From positions 1-64,000 of the forward strand of contig CANPYX010000001.1 in NCBI GenBank assembly GCA_947588955.1: a DNA stretch of 64,000 nucleotides, in the 5' to 3' direction. Positions 1-9,368 of the stretch are shown in pieces. The notes under the pieces are model-generated. The model worked only from the letters and a program-made list of their open reading frames with translations, ran no database searches and had not been told where the DNA came from. Every line of letters starts with the position of its first letter. Within the stretch, counting starts at the first letter, position 1. The DNA comes from an uncultured Oscillospiraceae bacterium. GTDB lineage: Bacteria; Bacillota; Clostridia; Oscillospirales; Oscillospiraceae. The translations under genes and the position numbers were made by a program.

Positions 1-120
1 GATCTCAGATTTCTCATCGTCTCGAAGCAGCTTATCTTTTACCGCGTCGTGGAGGATGACCACATTGAGGTCACCCGCGTTCTGGACGGACGGCAGGATT
101 ATATGACTATTCTCTTTTGA
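1..120 (+). CDS. RelE/ParE-family toxin, C-terminal part
   Basis: The frame is open from the window edge and ends in TGA at 118-120, giving 39 residues. The tail (LIFYRVVEDD, then EVTRVLDGRQDYMTILF) matches the usual C-terminus of RelE/ParE toxins, where a FYR strand is followed by an RVL-GRRDY-ILF ending. In this family the toxin is an mRNA interferase or gyrase poison neutralised by an antitoxin normally encoded just upstream, here outside the window. Such pairs are common cargo of integrative elements, which fits the attachment-site-like remnant that follows. The N-terminus is missing, so RelE and ParE cannot be told apart. Confidence 0.75.
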   Translation, partial: DLRFLIVSKQLIFYRVVEDDHIEVTRVLDGRQDYMTILF

Positions 121-131
121 AATTCCCTCTC

Positions 132-153
132 TGACTACTATTTGACTACTATT
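132..153. repeat. 11-bp perfect tandem repeat, two copies
   Basis: The unit TGACTACTATT occurs twice back to back (132-142 and 143-153). It sits between the toxin gene and the tRNA fragment. Short direct repeats in this position resemble arm-type binding sites of tyrosine integrases next to an att core. That role is an inference. Confidence 0.6.
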
Positions 154-283
154 TTCAAAAACGCCCCTCTCCCCTTGCGCCGCAACGGGTTTGGAGGTTT
201 TCAAAAGGTTTTTCAAATCCGCTCAAATCTTTGAAAACCCGCACTTTTCAAGGGCTTTTCGTTTTGGCCATATAACTCCGACT

Positions 284-320
284 CTGAAGGTCGTGCGTTC
301 GAATCGCATCGGGCGTACTA
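284..320 (+). other. tRNA 3'-end fragment (probable attachment-site remnant)
   Basis: A complete T-arm is visible: stem 293-297 pairs with 305-309 around the loop TTCGAAT (298-304). It is followed by a 7-nt acceptor strand (310-316) and a discriminator A (317), then CTA instead of CCA. The preceding CTGAAGGTC resembles the anticodon-stem/variable region of bacterial tRNA-Arg. I could not find a matching 5' acceptor strand, D-arm or a proper anticodon loop upstream, so this is not an intact tRNA. Duplication of a tRNA 3' end is the usual footprint of an element that integrates into a tRNA gene. Confidence 0.65.
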
Positions 321-353
321 AATGCCCGCGAAAGTACCTTTTCGCGGGCATTT
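320..353 (+). terminator. Rho-independent terminator of the former tRNA gene
   Basis: A perfect 14-bp stem (320-333 with 340-353, core TGCCCGCG) closes on a short loop and is followed by a T-rich stretch. It directly follows the tRNA fragment, as expected of the displaced original tRNA terminator. Confidence 0.8.
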
Positions 354-378
354 TTCTGTTTTTACGGGGGGCCTTTCT

Positions 379-650
379 ATGATGTACCCTTTTCTCACGT
401 TGAATGACGGAACCAAAATTGTCCACTCTGAGATGCTTGAAAATCAGAACGTGAAAGTGTATATGAAAAGCCTGATGAAAAAGACGGTTTTCACAACGCG
501 GTTTGTTGGCTTCCGGCGTATAAGTGGGAGGATATACGTGGATTTTCCCAAGCGGAATTGAACGAATACAAGGAAATCATTACATCTACCGCGCACCTGA
601 TCCTTCAATTTTCTCAAGAGGGTGGATTTGACAGTGCCTCAAATTTTTAA
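379..650 (+). pseudogene. Frameshifted small protein gene (about 90 residues when repaired)
   Basis: Starting at ATG 379 the reading begins MMYPFLTLNDGTKIVHSEML and runs cleanly to VKVYM near 465. It then continues sensibly only in another frame (EKPDEKDGFHNAVCWLPAY, then WEDIRGFSQAELNEYKEII) to a TAA at 648-650. Adding one G after ATG at about 463-465 restores a single frame of about 90 residues ending FSQEGGFDSASNF. The protein style resembles short hypothetical proteins common in Clostridia genomes; I cannot name a family. It follows the tRNA fragment and terminator. A sequencing error could mimic the lesion. Confidence 0.55.
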
Positions 651-751
651 AATTGGATCGTATATTGTTTATTTTATTGTTTATTTTTGGGCAAACGAAT
701 TTCCACTGGAGCCAGTACATTTGTCCAATGAGGAAAAGGTCATAATGCAAA

Positions 752-796
752 GCATCCCGGTCTGAACTTCGAAATTCGTTGTTCAGGCCGGGATGT
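752..796 (-). terminator. Hairpin downstream of the GH2 gene
   Basis: Arms 752-767 and 781-796 form a nearly perfect 16-bp stem (GCATCCCGG / CCGGGATG core) around a 13-nt loop. It lies just past the 3' end of the leftward GH2 gene. The T-tract on that strand is weak, so it may stabilise the 3' end rather than terminate strongly. The rest of 651-819 shows no gene. Confidence 0.55.
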
Positions 797-819
797 TCAT
801 TCAATTCATATGCCGTCTG

Positions 820-3084
820 TCAGATGCTGTCCTCGACTGTGACGCGGATCTTCCCGTCCTCACCCGCCCGGACTACGGTCAGAGCGCGGCCATAGTAGGT
901 GGTGAAGGTGCCGGTGTGGTACTGCTCCTTGGTGCAGGGGTTGGCGCTTCCGAAGGCCAGGAGCTCGCCGCCCTCCACACGCAGGGTGATTTTCCTGTCG
1001 GCGTTGGACTCCACGACGCCGTTTTCGCCCTCGATGGTGACGGGGATATACACGATGTCGCCGGGCTTGACCTTATCCGTCTCCGGGCGGAGGGTGACCT
1101 TGAGCTTGCCCTCGGCGGAGCGCAGCTCGCTTCTCCCTGTCTCATTTCCACCCTCGTCATAGGCCACGGCGGTGACGGTGCCGGGGGCGTACTTCACGTT
1201 GAAGATGGCTCTGCACTCCCGGACCTTCTTCCTCCCCTGGCTCTTGCAGTTGATGAACAGCTCCACGGCGGCCTTGTCGGAGTAGACCTCCACTGTGGCC
1301 TTGTTCCCGGCGCAGCCTTGCCAGCTCCAACTCAAAATGGCGTTGGTGCCGCGCCAGACGGACTTTGCCGGACGCACGCCGGGGTGGTTCACGGGCCGCA
1401 CGGCGATGACTGGGTTCTTCTCCAGGCCCCACACGGTGGAGGCGTACTTGCAGGAGCCGTCGGGGACGCCGGTGATGTCGATGATGCCCGCGCCGGCCAG
1501 TATCCACGGATAGGGGCGATTGAAGGGCATACCGCCGGTGTAGCTCCAGGCCCCAATGCCCGCCTCGCCCAGGTAGTCCCAGGCCGTCCACATGAAGTCG
1601 CCCACCAGATACGGGTACTTCTTCACCATCTCCCAGTTCTTCCAGATGTCCTGGGGGAAGGTTTCGGAGCCGAAGAGCACTCGGTCCGGGTGCGCCTTGG
1701 CCTCCAGGGGGTAGCGGCCGGAGCCGTAGTTGTAGCCCGCGATGTCCAGGCTGTCCAGGAAGGGCGTTGTCAGCGCGTCCACCTTGGGGGAGTTTCCCCC
1801 CTTATTCATGCCCGTACCCACGAAGCTGGCCATGATGTTGAAAGTGAGACTGGCGTTGCCGCCCTCCTTCTGCTTCACATCGCCGCCTGTCTTCTGTTCC
1901 CCGTCCTGATAGATGCCCTGGTCCTTGGCGGCGCGGGCAATGATCATCAGGTTCGTCCCACAGGTGACAGGGCGGGTCGGATCGATAGAATGGCACAGCT
2001 CCACCATCCGGCGGCCCGTCTGGATGCCCTTTTCCTCAAAAGGCTCCGCCACCTCGTTGCCGATGGAGTAGAGGATGACGCTGGGATGGTTGAAGTCCCG
2101 CTCCACCATGGCGGCGGTGTCCCGCTCCCACCACTCGTTGAAGTCACAGCCGTAGTCATAGGGGTTCTTGCGGTTGTACCACATATCGAAGGTCTCGTCC
2201 ATGACGTACATGCCGTACTTATCGCAGGCGCGGAGAAGCGCCTTGGAGGCCGGGTTGTGGGAGGAGCGGATGGCGTTGAAGCCGTTGGCCTTCATGATGC
2301 GGACACGCCGGTCTTCGCTCTCATCATAGGTGGCCGCTCCCAAAATTCCGTTGTCGTGGTGGACGCAGCCGCCCCGCAGAAGCGTCTCCCTGCCGTTGAT
2401 GAAAAGGCCCCGGCTGGACCAGGTGATCTGACGGATACCGAAGGTGACCTCCATTGTGTCATCCTCACCGGCTGTGACTTTTGCCGTGTAGAGATTTGGT
2501 TCCTCTGCGCTCCAGAGCTTCGCGTCCGGGATGGTCAGCTCAAGATCCGTACCGCTGCCCGTGACGCCGCTGACCTCCGCCGTGACGGGGATTGGGGACT
2601 GGACACGGATGACGGCGGGGGCGATGGAGACCGTGCTGATTTTCACGCTCTCTGGCCGAAGGCCGCCCTTCTCGCACACGTGGAGCCACACGGGGCGGTA
2701 GATGCCGGAGCCGGAGTACCAGCGGGAGTTGGGCAGCTTTGAGTTGTCTGCCACGACGCGAAGCGTGTTCTCGCCGCCAATTTTCAGTCCCTCAAGCTCC
2801 ACGAAAAAGCCCGTGTAGCCGTAGGGGTGGAAAGCAAGCTCCCTGCCGTTTAAGGAAACCGTGGCGTTTTTATAGACGCCCTCGAACTCCGCAAGGACCA
2901 CCTTCCCCTCCCACTCCGCAGGGGCGGTGAAGGTCCTCTCGTAGGTGTAAACCCCGCCAGGGAAATATGCATGGCCGCCGTTGGACGTTTCCGGGCCCCT
3001 CGTCTCGGTAATCTGCGCGTCATGGGGAAGCGTGACGGGGGCTCCGTTGCAGGTCCAGCCAGTGTTAAAGGAAACTGTTTTCAC
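820..3084 (-). CDS. Glycoside hydrolase family 2, beta-galactosidase type
   Basis: A 754-residue retaining exo-glycosidase, probably cytoplasmic since no signal peptide is seen. Domain order is the GH2 one: N-terminal sugar-binding sandwich (LPHDAQ, then RWYSGSGIYRPVWL, about 1-150), Ig-like domain, TIM barrel from about 225 (GGCVHHDNG, FNAIRSSHNP), then C-terminal beta domains. The acid/base is Glu343 in SIGNE and the nucleophile Glu474 in FGSETFP. GTG at 3084 is chosen because GGAGG lies 9 nt upstream; a longer ATG start at 3120 has no such site and would run into the hairpin at 3119-3150. It follows the sugar symporter gene. It is a close paralogue of the gene at 41318. Substrate could be a beta-galactoside or beta-glucuronide. 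Confidence 0.9.
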   Translation of the reverse strand: MKTVSFNTGWTCNGAPVTLPHDAQITETRGPETSNGGHAYFPGGVYTYERTFTAPAEWEGKVVLAEFEGVYKNATVSLNGRELAFHPYGYTGFFVELEGLKIGGENTLRVVADNSKLPNSRWYSGSGIYRPVWLHVCEKGGLRPESVKISTVSIAPAVIRVQSPIPVTAEVSGVTGSGTDLELTIPDAKLWSAEEPNLYTAKVTAGEDDTMEVTFGIRQITWSSRGLFINGRETLLRGGCVHHDNGILGAATYDESEDRRVRIMKANGFNAIRSSHNPASKALLRACDKYGMYVMDETFDMWYNRKNPYDYGCDFNEWWERDTAAMVERDFNHPSVILYSIGNEVAEPFEEKGIQTGRRMVELCHSIDPTRPVTCGTNLMIIARAAKDQGIYQDGEQKTGGDVKQKEGGNASLTFNIMASFVGTGMNKGGNSPKVDALTTPFLDSLDIAGYNYGSGRYPLEAKAHPDRVLFGSETFPQDIWKNWEMVKKYPYLVGDFMWTAWDYLGEAGIGAWSYTGGMPFNRPYPWILAGAGIIDITGVPDGSCKYASTVWGLEKNPVIAVRPVNHPGVRPAKSVWRGTNAILSWSWQGCAGNKATVEVYSDKAAVELFINCKSQGRKKVRECRAIFNVKYAPGTVTAVAYDEGGNETGRSELRSAEGKLKVTLRPETDKVKPGDIVYIPVTIEGENGVVESNADRKITLRVEGGELLAFGSANPCTKEQYHTGTFTTYYGRALTVVRAGEDGKIRVTVEDSI

Positions 3085-3118
3085 GTTTTGGTTCCTCCAA
3101 AAAGAATGATCGTCTGCC

Positions 3119-3150
3119 AAAAGGAGCGGTGCAGTGACACCGCTCCTTTT
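3119..3150 (-). terminator. Intercistronic hairpin, symporter to GH2
   Basis: A perfect 13-bp stem (3119-3131 with 3138-3150) with a 6-nt loop ends in four Ts on the minus strand. It lies between the symporter stop and the GH2 ribosome binding site, so it is likely a partial terminator lowering GH2 expression relative to the transporter. Confidence 0.6.
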
Positions 3151-3163
3151 GTGTGTTTCTATG

Positions 3164-4591
3164 TTATTTTGAAAGCTTTTCTCTCATCTTGGCGCGGACC
3201 TCGTTGTTGATGGGGTATTTGCCCAAAATCAGCCATGCGATCATACCCAGGACAAAGGGGATGAGGCCCATGATGACCACAAACCAGTTGAGCATCACCG
3301 GCATATTGGAAAGCTCCCCGATGAAGTCGCCGGTCTCGGAATCCACTACATAGCCGATGGCCACCAGTACAAACCCGATGACACTTGCGCCGATGGCGCT
3401 CTGTGCCTTGGAGATGAAACGGTTGACCGCGTTGCACAGACCGGAGCGGTCCTTGCCGTTTTTGTATATCTCATAGTCCATGATCTCAATGTCGATGGTA
3501 GAGCCGGGAATATAGCCCATGCCAACGGCGGTAGTGGTGACGGCGACACAGGCCAGGAAGAGCCAGGGCATCTTCTCCAGAATTCCAAGCACCTGCAGAA
3601 GGAACAGAATGCCGCAGGGAACCGCCTGGAACAAAAGGAGGATGCGGGTGAACTTCATGGGGTCGCCGATCTTTTTCAAAATGGGAGCGGCCACCAGCGT
3701 CCCCACGATCAGCGGCAGGAACATCAGCATGGAGGCGACGCCGGAGTAGGTGGCGTAGGCCACGTTGTCCACAACGCCGGTGGTCAGATCGGCGCAAAGT
3801 CCCCACTTTATGTAATAGAGAAGCGTGGCGAACAGGAAGGTCCAGATAAAGCCGGAGAAGATCATGGCAAAGACATTGACGCGGATGGCGTCGTTCTCCT
3901 TCAGAAGGAGGAATATGTCGGTGAGCTTGATCTTCTCATCCGCGTCCCGCTGGGCGTGATGGCGCTCCTTGACCATGCCGATGCCGATGAGGGAGATGAC
4001 GGAGACGATGAGCATCAGGCCCACCACGGTGAGACCGAAGGCGTTGTGCATATTCCCCACCACGTTGTTGACGCCGGTGACCATGGCGATAAGGCCGGCT
4101 GTGACCATGCCGGTCATCATGGAGACGATACGGGGGGCGATGAGCAGCTTGCCACGCTCATTGATGTCCAGCGTCAGGGAGCGGTAGATGAGGTTGGGGG
4201 CATAGAAGGAGGACCCCATATCATAGAGCAGATAAAAGAGGATCACCCAAATGACGGCCAATACATGGTTCATCCCGCTGGGGATGAAGAAGAGGGCCGA
4301 CACGCCCACCAGGGCCGTCAGGATGGAGAGGATGATGAAGGGTTTATACTTTCCGTATTTGCCCACCTTGGCCTGGTCCATGATCCACCCCTCAATGGGA
4401 TCGTTGACCGCGTCAAAAATGCGGGAGAACAGCAGTACACTGGAACCGATGACGGCACCGAACGCGCCGAGCCCCGCGTAGTCCGTCAGATATACAAGGA
4501 AAAACGAGGTCATCAGTGCCGCGGCCAGACCGTCGGTCAGACCCATGGTTGCCGTGCCGAAGTAGTCTTTGAAGCCCAATTTGTCTTTCAT
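3164..4591 (-). CDS. GPH-family sugar:cation symporter (MelB/YicJ type)
   Basis: A 475-residue polytopic membrane protein. It opens KDYFGTATMGLTDG and carries the family features: NDPIEGWIMDQ (loop 2-3, near residues 55-65) and about twelve hydrophobic segments. The glycoside-pentoside-hexuronide family imports oligosaccharides or glycosides with Na+ or H+. The start at 4591 is preceded by GGAGGTATTGTC. It is the first gene of a leftward pair with the GH2 at 820-3084, so the pair probably takes up and splits a beta-galactoside-like sugar. It diverges from the AraC regulator at 4775, which probably controls it. Confidence 0.9.
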   Translation of the reverse strand: MKDKLGFKDYFGTATMGLTDGLAAALMTSFFLVYLTDYAGLGAFGAVIGSSVLLFSRIFDAVNDPIEGWIMDQAKVGKYGKYKPFIILSILTALVGVSALFFIPSGMNHVLAVIWVILFYLLYDMGSSFYAPNLIYRSLTLDINERGKLLIAPRIVSMMTGMVTAGLIAMVTGVNNVVGNMHNAFGLTVVGLMLIVSVISLIGIGMVKERHHAQRDADEKIKLTDIFLLLKENDAIRVNVFAMIFSGFIWTFLFATLLYYIKWGLCADLTTGVVDNVAYATYSGVASMLMFLPLIVGTLVAAPILKKIGDPMKFTRILLLFQAVPCGILFLLQVLGILEKMPWLFLACVAVTTTAVGMGYIPGSTIDIEIMDYEIYKNGKDRSGLCNAVNRFISKAQSAIGASVIGFVLVAIGYVVDSETGDFIGELSNMPVMLNWFVVIMGLIPFVLGMIAWLILGKYPINNEVRAKMREKLSK

Positions 4592-4619
4592 GACAATACC
4601 TCCTTTGTTTGATGGCACG

Positions 4620-4682
4620 ATGATAGCATGGAGCGGCGCAAAGAAATATAAAAAATTAGCTTAAATATTCGTAAATTAGCTT
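4620..4682 (-). promoter_or_regulatory. AraC-type operator and symporter promoter
   Basis: AAGCTAATTT (minus strand) occurs twice as a perfect direct repeat, 4673-4682 and 4653-4662, with a 20-bp period. The proximal copy begins 37 nt before an extended -10 (TGC-TATCAT, hexamer 4620-4625) facing the symporter gene. This is the spacing of an AraC-type activator bound just upstream of the -35 position. The distal copy overlaps the -35 of the divergent regulator promoter, which suggests autoregulation. Confidence 0.65.
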
Positions 4683-4708
4683 GACTTCAGAATTAAAGCT
4701 GATATAAT
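4681..4708 (+). promoter_or_regulatory. Promoter of the AraC-GH43-GH1 operon
   Basis: TTGACT (4681-4686), a 16-nt spacer and a perfect TATAAT (4703-4708) sit about 65 nt before the regulator start. The -35 is overlapped by one half of the AAGCTAATTT repeat. Confidence 0.75.
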
Positions 4709-4774
4709 GAAATTAAGGTGAATTTTTGATAGTGTTACAGTCAAAATTCCTATATCTTTAGGGAGGAAGGCACC

Positions 4775-5980
4775 ATGGAATTGTTCGAAACGGAAAATAA
4801 ACTGGCACTCTTCGGGGAAATGGTGGGGTGCTGCCACGAGCTCTATTTGTGGAGCTACGACGGGAAGTTGCGTCTTTTAAACACCAACTGTCCCAACGCT
4901 GGGACACTGAACGAGCTTTTTTCTCTCTGCTCCGGCGACGTCACACTGCGGGAAAAGCTCCGTGAAGAGAAGGAGCCTCTTATATATTCCGGCCCCGCGG
5001 GGATCATGTGGATCCTTTTCCCAGAGATAACGGAAGGGGCCCTCTCCCGTGTCAGGGCCTTGGGGCCTCTGCTCATTGACGATCTGTCCCCGGTGGATCT
5101 GGAAAACGCTCTTGGCCGCATGGGTGCGGAGGAAAGGCTCCGGCGCGGCGTTGTGGCTCTGGTCAGGCATATACCTGTTATATCCGTCAGCCGCGTCCAG
5201 GAGTACGCGGTCATGGTCCATTACCTTATTTGCGGGGAACGGCTGCGGCTTCAGGATCTGCGCTGGTTCGGCGTCAGCGACCCGCAGGGACGGGGCTCCG
5301 TCGATCCGACTCCCCGTGGGGACGCCCACGGCACCTATCAGGCGGAGCAGGAGATGGTGCGCATGGTGCGGGAGGGCGATCTATCCCTCATTGAACATAT
5401 AAACCGCATGGCGATGACAGGCTTCATGGGACAGCTTGCCTCCCACAACACCCTGCGGAGCATGAAAAACGCTGTATTTGTGTGTCTGACTCTCTTTTCC
5501 AGAGCCGCTATTGAGGGCGGCCTGAGCCCGGAGAGCAGTCTCTCCCTGGCGGACCGGTATTTTCAGAGCGTGGAGGCGGCGAAAAATCTCTCCGAGCTGT
5601 CCTCCATCACCTGCGCCCTCCAGCGGGACTACGTGGAGCGCGTCCACGCGGTGCGCTCCGGCGGTCTCAGCCGGGAGATTGAGGGGGCCTGCGCCTACAT
5701 CGCAAGGCACCTGGAGGACGAGATCAGTCTTCCCGACCTTGCGCGCAGCGCGGGGTACACGGATTACTATTTCTCCAAAAAGTTCAAGCGTGAGACCGGG
5801 GCATCCCCCGCGGAATACATCAAGGAAAAACGGCTTGAGGAGGCCGCCGCGCTTTTGAAAACGACGGGGTTGGAGATCCAAGAGGTTGCCTCACGGCTCC
5901 AGTTTTGTTCTCAAAGCTTTTTTTCTGACTGTTTCAGGAGGAAATACGGCGTTTCTCCCAGCAAGTATAGAAGGAGCTGA
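4775..5980 (+). CDS. AraC-family transcriptional regulator
   Basis: 401 residues. The last ~100 residues form a double helix-turn-helix of the AraC/XylS type: ISLPDLARSAGYTDYYFSKKFK, then GASPAEYIKEKRL, then the second helix pair ending KYGVSPSKYRRS. The first ~290 residues should hold the sugar-sensing domain; I do not recognise its family. GGGAGGAAGGCACC precedes the ATG. The stop is 5 nt before the GH43 start, so it leads an operon with two GHs and diverges from the symporter operon. The 20-bp direct repeats between the two promoters are its likely targets. Confidence 0.88.
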   Translation: MELFETENKLALFGEMVGCCHELYLWSYDGKLRLLNTNCPNAGTLNELFSLCSGDVTLREKLREEKEPLIYSGPAGIMWILFPEITEGALSRVRALGPLLIDDLSPVDLENALGRMGAEERLRRGVVALVRHIPVISVSRVQEYAVMVHYLICGERLRLQDLRWFGVSDPQGRGSVDPTPRGDAHGTYQAEQEMVRMVREGDLSLIEHINRMAMTGFMGQLASHNTLRSMKNAVFVCLTLFSRAAIEGGLSPESSLSLADRYFQSVEAAKNLSELSSITCALQRDYVERVHAVRSGGLSREIEGACAYIARHLEDEISLPDLARSAGYTDYYFSKKFKRETGASPAEYIKEKRLEEAAALLKTTGLEIQEVASRLQFCSQSFFSDCFRRKYGVSPSKYRRS

Positions 5981-5985
5981 AAGTC

Positions 5986-7731
5986 ATGGAACGTACACTC
6001 ATAAACCCTCTCAATGTGCGGTATCAGTATCAGCACTACGCCTCTCAGGCGTCCAGGGAGGCGGCGGACCCCACGCTTATTTTTTTCAAGGGGAAATATT
6101 ATCTGTTTGCCTCCATGAGCGGCGGTTTTTACTGGTCCGAGGATCTGCTTCACTGGAATTGGCACGAGAACAGGAAGCTCACCCCCTTCCGCTACGCCCC
6201 GGACGCGCGCCAAATCGGGAAGTGGCTGGTGTTCTCCTCCTCTGACCGGGACCCCAGCGCGTTTTATCGGACGGAGGATCCGCTGAGCGATGTGTTTGAA
6301 AAGGTGTCCGAGCCCTTCCCCTTCTGGGACCCGAACCTCTTCCAGGACGATGACGGACGGGTGTACCTCTACTGGGGATGTGACAATCAAAAGCCGATAT
6401 ACGGGCAGGAGTTTGACCCGGAGACCCTGCTGCCAGTAGGAGAGAAACGGGAGCTGATTTTCGGGGACACGGCGCATCATGGCTGGGAGCGGCCCGACTA
6501 CCCCGGAAGGCCAAAAGAGCAGGGACGCGAGGGGCTGGCCATGCGGCTTTACCGGCTTATCATGCGGCTGAACGGCTCGGACAAAAAGCCCTTTATCGAG
6601 GGAGCTTTTATGAACAAGCTCCGAGATCGGTACTATCTCCAATACGCCGCTCCGGGTACGGAGCTTGCCACCTATGGCGACGGCGTATACGTGGGCGACG
6701 CTCCCCTGGGGCCGTTTAAGTATCAGGCTTACAGTCCCTTTTCCAGCAAGCCCGGAGGCTTTATCACCGGGGCGGGCCACGGCAGCACCATCAAGGATGA
6801 ACACGGCAACCTGTGGCACGCCTCCACTATGCGGATCAGCGTCAACGCCAATTTTGAGCGGCGGATCGGCCTTTTCCCGGCGGGCGTGGACCGGGACGGG
6901 ATCCTTTTTTGCAACCAGAACTTCGCCGACTACCCTCTGGATATCCCGGAGGGGAAATTCGACCCCTGGAGCATAGTTCCCTGCTGGATGCTGCTGTCCT
7001 ATAGGAAAGCGGCGGAATGTTCCTCCAGCCGAGAGTGTCACGGCCCGGAGCTGGCATTGGACGAGGACATCAGGACCTGCTGGTGCGCCAAGGGCGGCAA
7101 AGGTGAGTGGTACCGGCTGGATCTGGGCGACACGTATGAGATCCACGGGGTACAAATAAACTTCGCGGATGTGGACGTTGCCATGCTGCAGGTGGACAAG
7201 TCCCTTCGCTCCAATGTGTACACCAACAACCGGTATATCGATCCGGACCCGAACATACGGACCCGTTGGCTTTTGGAGGGCAGCGAGGACGGAACCGTAT
7301 GGACCATCCTCATGGATAAGCGGGACGCGGAGAGCGACCTTGCCCACGACTATATCCCACTTGACGTAGTGAAGCTTCGATACCTTCGGGTCACGGCTGC
7401 GGAGCTTCCCTACGGCGGTCCCTTCGCCCTCTCCGGGCTGCGGGTGTTTGGTAAGGGAAATTGCGACGCGCCGGACTCCGTGAGCACAGCGGCGGTCACG
7501 CGGCCCGATGCCATGACCGCCCGGCTCAACTGGAGCGCCTCCCGCCGGGCTGACGGCTACAACATCCGTTATGGCATCTCCCCGGACAAGCTGTACAGCA
7601 GCCACATGGTCTGCGGTCAAACGGTCGTCCTGCTGACGACTCTGAACGCGGGACAGACCTATTACGCCGCCGTAGACGCCTTCGGTGAGGGCGGCGTGAC
7701 GACGGGCAAGATATTCAAAATCAATTCGTGA
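5986..7731 (+). CDS. GH43-type glycosidase with discoidin-like and FN3 domains
   Basis: 581 residues, no signal peptide. The N-terminal five-bladed propeller (about 1-325) carries the GH43 triad: Asp28 (AADPTLIFF, base), Asp115 (FPFWDPNLF, pKa modulator) and Glu205 (KPFIEGAFM, acid). Residues about 335-485 look like an F5/8-type C (discoidin-like) carbohydrate-binding domain with an RYLRVTAAELPYGG ending. Residues about 490-581 look like a fibronectin type III fold. Related enzymes act on xylosides or arabinofuranosides. The gene lies between the AraC regulator and the GH1 gene with tight spacing. It has the same architecture as the product at 31697, and the two are paralogues. Confidence 0.87.
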   Translation: MERTLINPLNVRYQYQHYASQASREAADPTLIFFKGKYYLFASMSGGFYWSEDLLHWNWHENRKLTPFRYAPDARQIGKWLVFSSSDRDPSAFYRTEDPLSDVFEKVSEPFPFWDPNLFQDDDGRVYLYWGCDNQKPIYGQEFDPETLLPVGEKRELIFGDTAHHGWERPDYPGRPKEQGREGLAMRLYRLIMRLNGSDKKPFIEGAFMNKLRDRYYLQYAAPGTELATYGDGVYVGDAPLGPFKYQAYSPFSSKPGGFITGAGHGSTIKDEHGNLWHASTMRISVNANFERRIGLFPAGVDRDGILFCNQNFADYPLDIPEGKFDPWSIVPCWMLLSYRKAAECSSSRECHGPELALDEDIRTCWCAKGGKGEWYRLDLGDTYEIHGVQINFADVDVAMLQVDKSLRSNVYTNNRYIDPDPNIRTRWLLEGSEDGTVWTILMDKRDAESDLAHDYIPLDVVKLRYLRVTAAELPYGGPFALSGLRVFGKGNCDAPDSVSTAAVTRPDAMTARLNWSASRRADGYNIRYGISPDKLYSSHMVCGQTVVLLTTLNAGQTYYAAVDAFGEGGVTTGKIFKINS

Positions 7732-9042
<1,311 letters not shown>

Positions 9043-9368
9043 GATACCGTCAGGAGATGTTGAACGCTTGAGATATAAAAAGTGCGCCCTTTAGTTCCCA
9101 AAATTATTAATAACCCCGGCGGCGATTTCAGGCTCAAGCTTCCGCAAATAACCTTTCAAGATAAGCCTGAATGACCACTTCCCTATCGCTCCTGGACATA
9201 AGCCTCAAGCACGTAGTCATACCGTGGTAATAATTTGTTATGTGCTTTGTGCGCGACGCCGCAATGATTGTTATTGACAATTTCATTTAATTTGTATTAT
9301 ATATATTATGTAGACAATAAGAAATTTGTAAATTCATTTTACAAATCGCAAAAAGGAGTGTACATAAT
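9043..9368. other. Non-coding gap with possible gene remnant
   Basis: No intact gene. On the minus strand about 9130-9235 reads as a broken coding-like stretch: VLEAYVQER in one frame, then MSRSDREVVIQAYLERLF in another, ending AEA and a stop. It may be a decayed gene. The right end holds the promoter of the nucleotidase gene. I see no clear terminator for the GH1 operon. Confidence 0.4.
9274..9302 (+). promoter_or_regulatory. Promoter of the nucleotidase gene
   Basis: A perfect TTGACA (9274-9279) is followed after 17 nt by TTATAT (9297-9302), inside a TATTATATATATTATG run that offers several overlapping -10 choices. It lies about 65 nt before the start codon. Confidence 0.65.

Noticed and set aside
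240-317. Intact tRNA gene
   Set aside because: Only the T-arm and 3' acceptor strand are present. No 5' acceptor partner, D-arm or anticodon loop with U33 could be formed.
457-470. Programmed frameshift in the small gene
   Set aside because: No slippery heptamer with a downstream structure or internal Shine-Dalgarno is evident. A simple one-base lesion explains it better.
793-2742. Long open plus-strand frame (649 codons)
   Set aside because: It is fully antisense to the GH2 gene, has no ribosome binding site, and its translation is Gly/Ala/Val/His-rich as expected for the complement of a GC-rich gene.
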